64,000 nt of DNA from JBCCCJ01 sp039029315 (GTDB lineage Bacteria > Bacteroidota > Bacteroidia > J057): contig JBCCGK010000040.1 in the NCBI GenBank assembly GCA_039029315.1, forward strand, positions 1-64,000. The letters are read 5' to 3'. This document shows positions 1 through 8,464 of this stretch, piece after piece. The position numbers and the translations under genes are program-made. Every line of letters begins with the position of its first letter. Within the stretch, counting starts at the first letter, position 1. Under the pieces are notes generated by a model. That model made no database searches and was not told the DNA's origin. It worked only from the letters and a program-made list of their open reading frames with translations.

Positions 1-254
1 GCGGACGGTGGTGGAATCATCTTCAAGAAGGGAAAGTAAAAAGGGTAAATCTTTTCTATTCGGCATCGGTTAAAAATTCAACATAGTATTTCGACACACC
101 ATGTTAGTTTTCATATTTTATTTATTTTCAAATAAACCATTACGTGGTTAACATTGTGTGTCGAAATACTATGTTGAATTTTTAACCGATGCCGAATAGA
201 AAAGATTTACCCTTTTTACTTTCCCTTCTTGAAGATGATTCCACCACCGTCCGC
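1..254. repeat. Inverted repeat of about 100-bp arms at the window edge
   Basis: Bases 1-99 are the exact reverse complement of 156-254. After one mismatch (100/155) pairing resumes for six more bases (101-106 with 149-154), leaving an unpaired centre of about 42 bases. The right arm holds the upstream region and first 22 codons of the gene at 189, so the left arm is a backwards copy of a gene start. The left arm begins at base 1, so the repeat may extend outside the window. Sequence alone cannot separate a true cruciform-forming duplication from a fold-back chimera at a contig end. Confidence 0.95.
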
Positions 255-1037
255 GACCACGTCCGTGAAGCTTTATTGAGTTTTGGACCAGCACTTGAAA
301 AAGAGGTACAGCCATTTCAGACAACCTTAGATGATTACTGTCGAGAAATCCTGGAAGAGATATTTCAGGAACTCCATCAGCATTCCTATGGCGGGACATG
401 GATGAGTTGGGTAGGGAAAGGAGATAACAAAGAGGAGTTGGAAAATGCCTTGATCGGTTTGGCAGGCCTTGAATTCGAAGGACAAGAAGAAAGGATAAAG
501 GACCAATTGGATGATTTGGCTGGGGAATTTCTGCGCTCAAACCATGGATGTGACATTCCCAGCTTAATGGAATTTCTATTTCAGGAGCAAGGGTTTCGAT
601 CTCCGATAGATGGGGAGCAAAATCACCTGTTTGACAATCTCTTGTATGTACTCGACCATAAGGAAGGAAGCCAGGTAAGCTTATCCTGCATTGCCATCCT
701 GGTAGGATACAGGGTTGGGATTGAACTCGACGGGATCAGCATTCAGGGGAATTTTATGCCTATTTCTTTTGAAGAACATCGGATGCAGATGTACAATGCC
801 TTCAACAAAGGTAGACCTCTTGCCAGAGCATCAGTGATGTACATAGAAGAAGCCTTCAGACGCAATCAGGTACCTCCAGGAGAAATGAAAGCCCAGGTTC
901 ATGAAATTGTGTTACAAGTCTTGCGCAATACCATTGACATCCTTCACAGAAAAAACAGACATCGAGAGGCGCATGAATATGTGGAAAGATACAGAGCACT
1001 GGTTGAGCAGCTCAGAGAGGCGGGAATTGTAGAATAA
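189..1037 (+). CDS. SirB1/transglutaminase-like family protein (Transglut_core2 type)
   Basis: This 282-aa protein has no signal peptide and should be cytoplasmic. Residues 1-60 look like HEAT-type helices, as in other Bacteroidota members of this family. The middle (about 110-210) carries the SirB1/Transglut_core2 pattern: a G-x-x-VSLS helix, then VGYRVGIELDGISIQGNF. Many SirB1 proteins have PGHF at that last position; here it reads QGNF, so the usual His is Asn and peptidase-like activity is doubtful. The C-terminal 80 residues are helical and charged, TPR-like. The ATG at 189 lies inside the right arm of the inverted repeat. The gene is convergent with the next one, with a shared hairpin between them. 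Its biological role is not known. Confidence 0.7.
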   Translation: MPNRKDLPFLLSLLEDDSTTVRDHVREALLSFGPALEKEVQPFQTTLDDYCREILEEIFQELHQHSYGGTWMSWVGKGDNKEELENALIGLAGLEFEGQEERIKDQLDDLAGEFLRSNHGCDIPSLMEFLFQEQGFRSPIDGEQNHLFDNLLYVLDHKEGSQVSLSCIAILVGYRVGIELDGISIQGNFMPISFEEHRMQMYNAFNKGRPLARASVMYIEEAFRRNQVPPGEMKAQVHEIVLQVLRNTIDILHRKNRHREAHEYVERYRALVEQLREAGIVE

Positions 1038-1077
1038 TGAGAAAAATTTCGTAGCAGTAGTTGTGGTTCATAGGAGG

Positions 1078-1112
1078 GTTCGCAGGCCAAATGGCCTTGC
1101 GAACTTTTTTTA
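1078..1112. terminator. Rho-independent terminator between convergent genes
   Basis: The hairpin pairs GTTCGCA-GGCC with GGCC-T-TGCGAAC around an AAAT loop (one bulged T) and is followed by a run of seven T on the plus strand. It ends the gene at 189-1037. The hairpin may also serve the convergent minus-strand gene, although that strand has only a weak T run. Confidence 0.8.
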
Positions 1113-1706
1113 TTTGGAAGCTTCTCCTTTCCGTTTTTCACGCCAATGCTTGATCCGGTATGCCAATCCAAAGGAGATACTCAATTGAAGCGATTTTGCC
1201 GGGAGGTAATGTCCTCCTTTGGGAGTGGGGGGATTCCCGCTGAGATCCTGACTGACACGTGCTTCTGAGATAAGGATCATTTTTCTTGTCAAAGGAATAT
1301 TCAGATCCAGCCCCGTCATAAAGCCCCATTTCACCTTCAACTTGTTTTTGTGCAGGGCACCTTTTTCTTCAGGATTGACCCCAACATAAGGACCGACATG
1401 TACACTGACCAATCCTTGCCTGTCCAGTCCTACCTTGGCCAAAGCCGGTAAGGTCAACTGTTCTCCTTCCAAAGGACTTCTGTTTTGGTAATTCATCTCC
1501 AGACGCACCCCCATTCGATATCTTCGGGCCTTGTAGTCAGCAAACATTCCAGCAGTACCACCCGGCTGAACAATTCCCGTTGCGGGATCAGAGGGAAGAA
1601 CGGTTGTCCCACCAATCTTCCCACCGACCTGGAGGGTCTGTGAATATCCCAGAAGAATTCCCAGAGAAAAGATGAAGAGGAGGATGGTTCTTTGTAAGTT
1701 GTGCAT
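1110..1706 (-). CDS. Secreted outer-membrane beta-barrel-like protein (PorT-like)
   Basis: This 198-aa protein has a clear signal peptide (residues 1-22, ending GYSQ) and then alternating hydrophobic/polar strands with aromatic ends. The pattern resembles the small outer-membrane beta-barrel family PorT/OMP_b-brl_2: GGKIGGT, MGVRLEMNY, VSVHVGPYVGVN, WGFMTGLDLNIPL and LSISFGLAYRI. The last strand ends in a short basic tail, so there is no T9SS sorting domain. No partner gene is obvious. It is separated from the upstream hypothetical gene by 70 bp and may be co-transcribed. The function is inferred only from the barrel pattern; specific PorT identity is not claimed. Confidence 0.6.
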   Translation of the reverse strand: MHNLQRTILLFIFSLGILLGYSQTLQVGGKIGGTTVLPSDPATGIVQPGGTAGMFADYKARRYRMGVRLEMNYQNRSPLEGEQLTLPALAKVGLDRQGLVSVHVGPYVGVNPEEKGALHKNKLKVKWGFMTGLDLNIPLTRKMILISEARVSQDLSGNPPTPKGGHYLPAKSLQLSISFGLAYRIKHWREKRKGEASK

Positions 1707-1776
1707 AGATGTATTGTTGATTTGAGACCAAATTACATCTCAATAACGCAACGAAGCAAAGAAATCGTTGCCAATT

Positions 1777-2595
1777 TCATTCACGCATCAGGCTATGATA
1801 CTTCTTTTGGTCAATCCCAATGGCCAAAATCCATACAGAATCACGGTTGTGAAGATGGGAACGCCAATCAAGAGTTAATTTTCCCTCTAGTCTTTGTGCC
1901 AGATATTCTTCACAATTAACCACATAGCGAACAAATAACTGATCCCCCTGATAGATGTGAAAGTATTTCTGCAAATAAAAATCTGTAGATCTTGTTCTTG
2001 CGGCTACCTTGTCGTTGACCACCTGATATAGAGAATCAAGGTCTGTATTCCAGGGCAAACCATTCACATTGATCATGCAAAATCCAGAATAGGTATATTG
2101 TTGGACATCTTCATACCAATATACTTCAGGAGTTTGATCCAGGGTAACAACAGCTTTCCTCAATAATCCAAGGTCTCGGAAACTGATTCTCGACCAGGAG
2201 ATTTTCTTGGCCTGATTGGCAAAATCAGAAAAATCATTTGGGTGAAAGGAATAAGAGATCCCATCTAATGTGATATAGCCACAATATAGATTGAGGGATA
2301 AGGTCCGAACGAGATTCCCATTTTGGTAGAATTTCAATGAATAGTGATAATCACAATTGTCATCAAAAGTGAGGTCTAAATCCCATTGGCTCTGAATATT
2401 CTCTAATAAATCCAGATCCTTGGTGATAAAGGTTCCAAGATCTTTCTGGATCGGTAACATTCTATAATTGTGCACAGGAACTCCTACCAACGCCCAGTCC
2501 CCTGAAGAGAAATCTAAATCAGCTAAAATGTGATCTGCTTGCACAAAAGAAAAAGAGAGAAGGCTAGTAAAAATAATCGCGAAGAGCTTTTTCAT
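1777..2595 (-). CDS. Hypothetical secreted protein
   Basis: This 272-aa protein starts with a signal peptide (MKKLFAIIFTSLLSFSFVQA, then D). The mature part is rich in aromatic residues and predicted beta strands, with a few cysteines (DDNCDYHY, LYCGYI, SGFCMIN, VVNCEEYL) that could form disulfides outside the cytoplasm. I do not recognise a family. There are no transmembrane segments after the signal, no lipobox and no T9SS C-terminus, so a periplasmic location is most likely. It lies between the barrel gene and the serine dehydratase gene on the same strand, 90 bp downstream of the latter. Confidence 0.55.
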   Translation of the reverse strand: MKKLFAIIFTSLLSFSFVQADHILADLDFSSGDWALVGVPVHNYRMLPIQKDLGTFITKDLDLLENIQSQWDLDLTFDDNCDYHYSLKFYQNGNLVRTLSLNLYCGYITLDGISYSFHPNDFSDFANQAKKISWSRISFRDLGLLRKAVVTLDQTPEVYWYEDVQQYTYSGFCMINVNGLPWNTDLDSLYQVVNDKVAARTRSTDFYLQKYFHIYQGDQLFVRYVVNCEEYLAQRLEGKLTLDWRSHLHNRDSVWILAIGIDQKKYHSLMRE

Positions 2596-2685
2596 AGATT
2601 TGATGAAGTGGAAGTCAAAAACCAGAACAATAGCAGCTGGGGTATTGCTATCTCAAACACAAAAATATTGCCACAAATGCATGCT

Positions 2686-3579
2686 TTATGAATCTTCAAC
2701 TTCTGCTTCCCCTATCAAAACCTGTTCAGCAATTTTTTGTGCAGTTGGAGAAGCTGCGATGCCCCCTAGTGCAGTTTCTTTATATCGATCTTCCATTGAA
2801 GCGCCTATTTCTCCCATTGCGTCTATGACCTCATCTACAGGAATAACTGCAGAATCCCCTGCCAGGGCAATTTGCGCAGAGGCAAAGGCAATAACACTGG
2901 CAGATGCATTTCGCTTAACACAAGGCACTTCTACTAAACCTGCCACTGGATCACAGACCAATCCCAGCATGTTCATAATCGTAATCGCTACAGATTCAAA
3001 AATCTGATCGAGATTCCCTCCCAAACAATACACAATGGCTCCTGCTCCCATTGCCGCTGCAGTTCCTGTCTCGGCCTGACATCCACCAACTGCCCCGGCG
3101 ATAGAGGCTCGCTGCTCAATGATCAAGGCAATTCCTGCTGCTACCAACATAGACTCCAGGAGTTGTTGTTGAGGAATCTGATGTAGTTCCTCCACCAGTG
3201 TCAGGACTCCAGGCATGATTCCAGAAGCACCAGCCGTGGGGGCAGCTACGATTCTCCCCATACAGGAATTAACCTCTTTTGCAGCGAGGGTATAAGCCAG
3301 CAGCTTCTGAAACTCAGGCCCTAATACCTGGATGGTGGACTGTTGTACTTTTTTGCCACCATTGTCGATCATCCCACTAATGGATCGCATATCCGCTTCA
3401 AGACCTGTTTTTACAGCATCTTTCATCACGGCATATGCTTGAGCAAGTTTGTCCCAAATATCTTGTTCTAAGCGGTCGTACTGCACCATTTCATAGGCCA
3501 ATACAGGTTGCCACGGGGGCTGGGAAGCTGATTCACAAGCTTCTCGCCACGCACCGAAACTTTGGAAGAGGAGCGACAT
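2686..3579 (-). CDS. sdaAA: L-serine dehydratase, iron-sulfur-dependent, alpha subunit
   Basis: It deaminates L-serine to pyruvate and ammonia with a [4Fe-4S] cluster. The 297-aa protein is the alpha-chain length of two-subunit enzymes such as that of Bacillus. Family signatures are SCMGRIVAAPTAGASG (105-120), GGCQAETGTAAAMGAGA (165-181) and a C-terminal MGEIGASMEDRYKETALGG. C167, C209 and C220 are spaced 42 and 11 apart, which is exactly the spacing of the three cluster cysteines in one-chain bacterial serine dehydratases. The beta subunit (sdaAB) is not adjacent, so it must be encoded elsewhere or the enzyme is incomplete. A probable promoter lies 23-53 bp upstream. The cytoplasmic location follows from the absence of a signal peptide. 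Confidence 0.88.
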   Translation of the reverse strand: MSLLFQSFGAWREACESASQPPWQPVLAYEMVQYDRLEQDIWDKLAQAYAVMKDAVKTGLEADMRSISGMIDNGGKKVQQSTIQVLGPEFQKLLAYTLAAKEVNSCMGRIVAAPTAGASGIMPGVLTLVEELHQIPQQQLLESMLVAAGIALIIEQRASIAGAVGGCQAETGTAAAMGAGAIVYCLGGNLDQIFESVAITIMNMLGLVCDPVAGLVEVPCVKRNASASVIAFASAQIALAGDSAVIPVDEVIDAMGEIGASMEDRYKETALGGIAASPTAQKIAEQVLIGEAEVEDS

Positions 3580-3601
3580 AATGAGGGGGTAAAGGTTTGC
3601 A

Positions 3602-3632
3602 ACAAGGTAAGGGAAAGCAAGGAAAAGACAAA
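3602..3632 (-). promoter_or_regulatory. Predicted Bacteroidota-type promoter of the serine dehydratase gene
   Basis: Read on the minus strand: TTTG at the -33 position, a 19-base spacer, then TACCTTGT, which matches six of eight positions of TAnnTTTG. The start codon is 23 bases further on. It is assigned by motif only. Confidence 0.4.
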
Positions 3633-3657
3633 CTTTTTTAGCTGCTGAAGTGTGTTG

Positions 3658-5421
3658 TCATTGTGATTCGTTCACAATGAATTTTCTGCTAAAGAAAAGC
3701 CTGCCGCTTTCTTTTCCAATGATCCGAATGAGATACACCCCTTGATTCAAGGATAAGTCCAGCAATTGCTGCGTTTCTCCTGGTCCGGTTGTATGCTCCA
3801 GAGTGAAAAGGGTTCTGCCCAATAAATCCTCAATTCTTACCTCTGTTTCAAGACTTCCAATCCCTGCCGCATATGCCAGATAGAATTTCCCATCATTGGG
3901 AGTGGGATACATCAGGAAGTCGCTCTCCAGGAAAGGAGAGCGATAATGCAGCTTTTGTAATGTATCCAGCTGGGAATCTGGATATAAGGTATTCAACCAT
4001 TGAAAGGCCCTTTCGCCATGAGGAATTCCATAGCCTAATCGATTGTCAGGCCTGTCAGCCTGGCTAGCAGATTGACGCAAGGCTTCGGCAATGTCTATTC
4101 TGGAAGCTCCAGGAAAGGCTTGCCACAGACAGGCAGCGAGTCCTGCTACAAGCGGGGTTGCCAATGAGGTTCCTAACCCTTGTTTGATTCTTCCTTCAGG
4201 TCCCAACATCAGAATCTGGTCTCCCATCGCACTTAAATCAGGCTTGATTCTCCCATCAGCACTGGGACCTCGACTACTAAATGGGGCATATTCTTCGCAT
4301 TCATCCACCGCTCCAATGGCCAGGACTTCTTTCCCATCAGCAGGTACAGTCACCCCCAAACCGCCCTCATTTCCTGCGCTGGTAAGGACCAACATCCCTT
4401 TGGAAGCGGCAATATCAGCGGCCAGAGTAATCATTGCGGTTTGGCCATCCAAATCACTTCTGGTGTAACTGACTTGCCCGCTGTCAAATTGATTGTAGCC
4501 CAATGAAGAAGTAAAAATCTCTGCACCGATGCTGTCAGCATATTCTGCAGCCGCAATCCAGTTGTCTTCTTCCTGATTGGTTTCCGAAGAATCATTTTCC
4601 GTTCGAAATAGCAAATAACTCGCATGAGGAGCTGCTCCTATCAATTGTCCCGGCATTCTGGCTGCAAGGAGAGAGAAGACATTCGTTCCATGTGTACAGC
4701 CAAGACAGGAGTCAAACACAGATTCCTGCTGACTGACAAAATCTCGGGTAGCAATCATTCTTCCTTCTTCGAACACATGCTCAAAAGCTTCCAAATGATC
4801 GACTTGATAGAATCCATTGTCAAAAACGGCTATACGAATCCCTTCTCCTGTCCATCCGTTTCGATGTAGCACATCCAGGCCAATCATATTGAGCTGTCTC
4901 CAATGCGTTCCTTGTTGAGGAACATTGGGACAATCAGATGCGATCCTTGCGATTCTGGAACCTCTTGCCACCGGCAGGATTTTTTTGACCATTGGCCATT
5001 CTGCCACTCTGTGTAGTTGTTTCTCATTGAGTCGAACAGACACAGCTTTGAGCCAACGGGACTTGGTTAGAATAGGAATATCTTCCTTCCAAAACGGAAG
5101 CAATAAGTCTTCAGGAATCGGATAATCACGATCGTCCAGCCGGATTCCATGTGTAAGTCTGTTCTTTTGGGACCAGGAAGAGAGAGCTGGTTGAGCAGAG
5201 AGTTGATATTGATTTTCTTCACTGTCTAAAAAAACCCAATACTTAGTCTGTGCCAATCCTGTTTGTCCTCCGATCAAGAAGCATAACAGGATTGATTTCA
5301 AAAAGACAGGAATCGAAAATATGTCCAATTTTATGGATCCCAAACTGACCTCAGAAGCAACACAGTGGAACTGTTTCTTCAGCCATGCTTCGATTGATAA
5401 TGAATATTCATAGTTCGACAT
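3658..5421 (-). CDS. Secreted subtilisin-like (S8) serine protease with T9SS sorting domain
   Basis: Residues (from the ATG at 5421) show the S8 triad: Asp201 in AVFDNGF, His244 in THGTNVFSLLAARM and Ser419 in GTSLATPLVAG, with oxyanion Asn351 in SAGNEGG. The last 80 or so residues (MYPTPNDGKFYL... to GVYLIRII...RKFIV) are a type A T9SS sorting domain, so the enzyme should be exported across the outer membrane. Length is 587 aa. The start is uncertain. The ATG gives about 35 polar residues before the hydrophobic segment SIPVFLKSILLCFLIGG that ends in GLAQ. An in-frame TTG at 5328 would give a more normal signal peptide. The gene follows the dehydrogenase/cytochrome gene on the same strand after about 50 bp. 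Confidence 0.88.
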   Translation of the reverse strand: MSNYEYSLSIEAWLKKQFHCVASEVSLGSIKLDIFSIPVFLKSILLCFLIGGQTGLAQTKYWVFLDSEENQYQLSAQPALSSWSQKNRLTHGIRLDDRDYPIPEDLLLPFWKEDIPILTKSRWLKAVSVRLNEKQLHRVAEWPMVKKILPVARGSRIARIASDCPNVPQQGTHWRQLNMIGLDVLHRNGWTGEGIRIAVFDNGFYQVDHLEAFEHVFEEGRMIATRDFVSQQESVFDSCLGCTHGTNVFSLLAARMPGQLIGAAPHASYLLFRTENDSSETNQEEDNWIAAAEYADSIGAEIFTSSLGYNQFDSGQVSYTRSDLDGQTAMITLAADIAASKGMLVLTSAGNEGGLGVTVPADGKEVLAIGAVDECEEYAPFSSRGPSADGRIKPDLSAMGDQILMLGPEGRIKQGLGTSLATPLVAGLAACLWQAFPGASRIDIAEALRQSASQADRPDNRLGYGIPHGERAFQWLNTLYPDSQLDTLQKLHYRSPFLESDFLMYPTPNDGKFYLAYAAGIGSLETEVRIEDLLGRTLFTLEHTTGPGETQQLLDLSLNQGVYLIRIIGKESGRLFFSRKFIVNESQ

Positions 5422-5470
5422 TCTTCGCAATGTTCAGCTTAGATTATGGAAGAGGCTCTTCCTTCTGCTT

Positions 5471-8434
5471 CTATTCTATCCAGATTTTTTTGCTCTCATG
5501 CCAATTTCCGCTTCGAAGGTGCATCAGATATAAGCCAGGGCTAAGGTCTATTGGCGCTATCGATAGTTGATAAAATCGCTCATGGTCCTGCAATTTGCGG
5601 CGCCAGATTTCCTGACCTTGCACATTGGTCATATGTAATTCTGCATCAGCACTCGTTGGCAATTGGATTTCTAGAGATAGAGAACCAGAACGATCATAAG
5701 GATTCGGGTACAACCAAAGTCCAGCCTCCTGACTTTCGATCCAGGCGGAGAATGTTTGGGACATCCGGGTGGTTCCGTCCTTCCCATGCGCAATCACGCG
5801 ATAGACATATCTTCCGGGTGATAGAGGAGCGTGAGGATTTGTATAAAACGTTTGTGTGCCTGGGGTTCCATTGGCAACAACTTCCAGAAGATCTTCATAC
5901 AGCTGTTCATCTCTGGAAAATTGGATTTGGAAGGTCGCAACAGAATTTTCCAGATAGGTATTCCAACTGATGTGCATCACTGCGGCCCCAGGAAGAGCAG
6001 TGAATTCCCCCCACTCCAGTTCCATGGGGTCGGCAAGGACAGGCGGTTCAAAATCCGCTGGATTCAAGCTTTCAATCCAGGCTCGTACCAGTTCTGCCCC
6101 CTCTGTATCCACAAGATTCTTGGCAAGTGGCGGCATGGCATATTCATGATTCGCCAGGCTTAGGCGACGGTATAAGACTGATCGGTCAGCGTCTCCCGGA
6201 ACAATGACATAGGCAGAATCTATTCCTAATGCGTCTGTAAGCTGACCATAAATCAGGTTTTGTTCCTCCAATGGGGTACCAAGCCTTGCATCAAAAACGG
6301 CTCTGTTGGGGTTTGCAGGTTGATGACAATAGGCGCAATTGGCATCCAAATATGATCTGGCTCGCTGCTCCAAGGTGGATGATCTGTCTTCCAGAGGGTA
6401 GTTTTGAGGAAATTGCACGCCAATCAGATCAGGAAAATTTAAGATTCCAAGGTGCTTAAAGGTAAGCAGTTGATGTGCCGATCTCCCGCTTTGTGGATAT
6501 TGGTATTCACTGTTCATTTGGGCAACATTCATTCCCAGAATCATTCCGTTGCCTGAACTATGACAGCTCCCACAATCTGCTACACTGGGATAGGACCATG
6601 TGATGGTTGCATTAGGATTTGTTAGGTCCGGAGCAAAAGTCTCCTTCTTGCCAGACAAAAATAATTGTGCATCACTCCCATCTGGCAGCCAATGATAACT
6701 CAAGGCATAATACTGGCTATCAGCACCATGCACCAAAAAACGGGTTTCCAGTTTTTTGTATTCAGTCCCCTGCCCTGTTTGAATGGGATAGTCAAAGTGC
6801 TTGATAAACACCGATCCCAGCGGAAAACGCCAGGCCAAATCTCTTTCAAATTGAATTTGTTCTTCTGGCGAATCATGCACCCCATCATTGGGAATGGCCA
6901 CCCACCTTTTTTTGACAGCCCCATCAGACCAAAATGGAACATGAGGGGCATAAGGCAGTACGCCTTCTGCCGGGATCAACTTATCCAAATCCTGAAACAC
7001 AGCTGTCTCTGATAACCATTGAGGGGGCGCTTCGCCTCCTTCACTGGCCTGCAAGGTATAAATGGGTTTCCTTCCCCCTTGCGCCAACAAATAAATTTCT
7101 CCTGCTCTGTCCTGCCCAAATGACATCTGATACCTCGGTTGAAATGGAGCAATCAATTCCTTTGTCCCATTGGTGAGGTCGACTGCGTACAGCTTGTGTT
7201 GGTAATAACATCCGCTAATATATTTGCCATATAAGGCTGGAATTTTGTTCCCTCGATATACATAGCCACCGATCAAGGAATTGGCTTCATCCCGAAAGTA
7301 TTCCACCAGTGGAGGCGTATACAGGCCCGAATCCAGACTTACACTTTTGGAGCTACAGTAATTGGTGGTATGTTTCAAAGTCCCCTCATAAAGGGGCCAC
7401 CCATAATTTCCTCCCTTGACAATCTTATTGAGTTCTTCTCGCTTGAACAGACCCACTTCTCCGACATACAAATTGCCAGTAAACGGGTCCATCGTCAATC
7501 GGTGAGGAGCTCTATGCCCTACCGTAAAGTATTCTTCAAAACTATTTCCATCTGTATTCAAGAAAGGATTGTCATTGGGAATCAGATATCCATTTCCCGT
7601 CAATTCATCTTCCTGACCAGCATGTTCAGGCATTTTTCGCCTGACTGTATGACTCCGACTACTGTCCTGATCCACATCCAACCGCAAGACCCCTCCATCC
7701 AGATTGCTGACCAGATCCTGTGCAGTGACATTCCGATACTGATCTCCAATACTCACATACAGATGACCGTCCTGCCCAAAGGTCAACCCTCCTCCTCTGT
7801 GAGAAGCGTTGTAGGCCCTGATCCGAAACAAGAGTTGCTCGGATCCCGGATCAACAGAAAAAGATCCTTCTGCTAATTCCCATCGGGATAACACCAGATA
7901 ACTCCCATACCATCTCCCTTCGCAGCTTCCGTTTTCCCAATTGTCAGGCTGATGACCTCCGCTGGAATCTCTGCTTGTGTAATAGACAAAACAGGAGGTA
8001 CTTCCTGGCATTCCCTCCAACCCAAAATTGGGATGCAACGCAAAGCCTAACAAACCAGCGTCCCAAATCAAGCCTACCTTCTGCCAGATATTCATGAATA
8101 GAGATTTATCTGAGGTCTCGGGATCATGTGGAAACGCATACACCTGACCGGAGCGTTGTGCCACCAGCAGGGTGTCTGCATGTGGATGTTGCACAAGGGC
8201 AATCGGACTGGAAAAACTGAGATTCGGAAAGGCAGGAACAACTTCGACTGCTCCTAATCCAGTAGGCGTTTCAGCAGGCAATTTGCCATTCAGAAATGGC
8301 TCGATGGGTGCCGGTGTATCGATGCCTGTAGGGGAAAAGAAAACAGGTTTGAGTGCCAGGAGAGAGAAAACAAGCAGGATTCCACATCCAAGCTGAGTGT
8401 AGCGACTCAGTTGTTGATTGTTTTTCTTATTCAT
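5471..8434 (-). CDS. GSDH-type sugar dehydrogenase / diheme cytochrome c fusion with T9SS tail
   Basis: The ATG at 8434 (987 aa) is preferred because it places the basic n-region directly before the hydrophobic signal segment. About residues 60-460 form a glucose/sorbosone dehydrogenase-type beta propeller (LLGFALHPNFG, GGGLTFGQDGHLYVSIGD, GNYGWPLYEG), a fold that normally binds PQQ. About 470-790 resemble the SO2930-type diheme cytochrome, with heme sites CGSCH and CAYCH and a later MPPL Met. Then comes a fibronectin-like segment and a type A T9SS sorting domain (LWLYPNPYDRSGSL... to KKIWIE). Inferred role: oxidation of a sugar or alcohol at the cell surface with electron transfer through its own hemes. 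It lies 30 bp after the glutamine-synthetase-like gene, so co-transcription is likely. Confidence 0.85.
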   Translation of the reverse strand: MNKKNNQQLSRYTQLGCGILLVFSLLALKPVFFSPTGIDTPAPIEPFLNGKLPAETPTGLGAVEVVPAFPNLSFSSPIALVQHPHADTLLVAQRSGQVYAFPHDPETSDKSLFMNIWQKVGLIWDAGLLGFALHPNFGLEGMPGSTSCFVYYTSRDSSGGHQPDNWENGSCEGRWYGSYLVLSRWELAEGSFSVDPGSEQLLFRIRAYNASHRGGGLTFGQDGHLYVSIGDQYRNVTAQDLVSNLDGGVLRLDVDQDSSRSHTVRRKMPEHAGQEDELTGNGYLIPNDNPFLNTDGNSFEEYFTVGHRAPHRLTMDPFTGNLYVGEVGLFKREELNKIVKGGNYGWPLYEGTLKHTTNYCSSKSVSLDSGLYTPPLVEYFRDEANSLIGGYVYRGNKIPALYGKYISGCYYQHKLYAVDLTNGTKELIAPFQPRYQMSFGQDRAGEIYLLAQGGRKPIYTLQASEGGEAPPQWLSETAVFQDLDKLIPAEGVLPYAPHVPFWSDGAVKKRWVAIPNDGVHDSPEEQIQFERDLAWRFPLGSVFIKHFDYPIQTGQGTEYKKLETRFLVHGADSQYYALSYHWLPDGSDAQLFLSGKKETFAPDLTNPNATITWSYPSVADCGSCHSSGNGMILGMNVAQMNSEYQYPQSGRSAHQLLTFKHLGILNFPDLIGVQFPQNYPLEDRSSTLEQRARSYLDANCAYCHQPANPNRAVFDARLGTPLEEQNLIYGQLTDALGIDSAYVIVPGDADRSVLYRRLSLANHEYAMPPLAKNLVDTEGAELVRAWIESLNPADFEPPVLADPMELEWGEFTALPGAAVMHISWNTYLENSVATFQIQFSRDEQLYEDLLEVVANGTPGTQTFYTNPHAPLSPGRYVYRVIAHGKDGTTRMSQTFSAWIESQEAGLWLYPNPYDRSGSLSLEIQLPTSADAELHMTNVQGQEIWRRKLQDHERFYQLSIAPIDLSPGLYLMHLRSGNWHESKKIWIE

Positions 8435-8464
8435 GTGGAGGCATTCTTGGCTTGAATGAGACAA

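Noticed and set aside
169..540. 123-aa minus-strand open frame across the inverted repeat
   Set aside because: It is antisense to the transglutaminase-like gene and has no domain or coding signature of its own.
2600..3007. 135-aa plus-strand open frame
   Set aside because: It is antisense to the well-supported serine dehydratase gene; the composition is that of a shadow frame.
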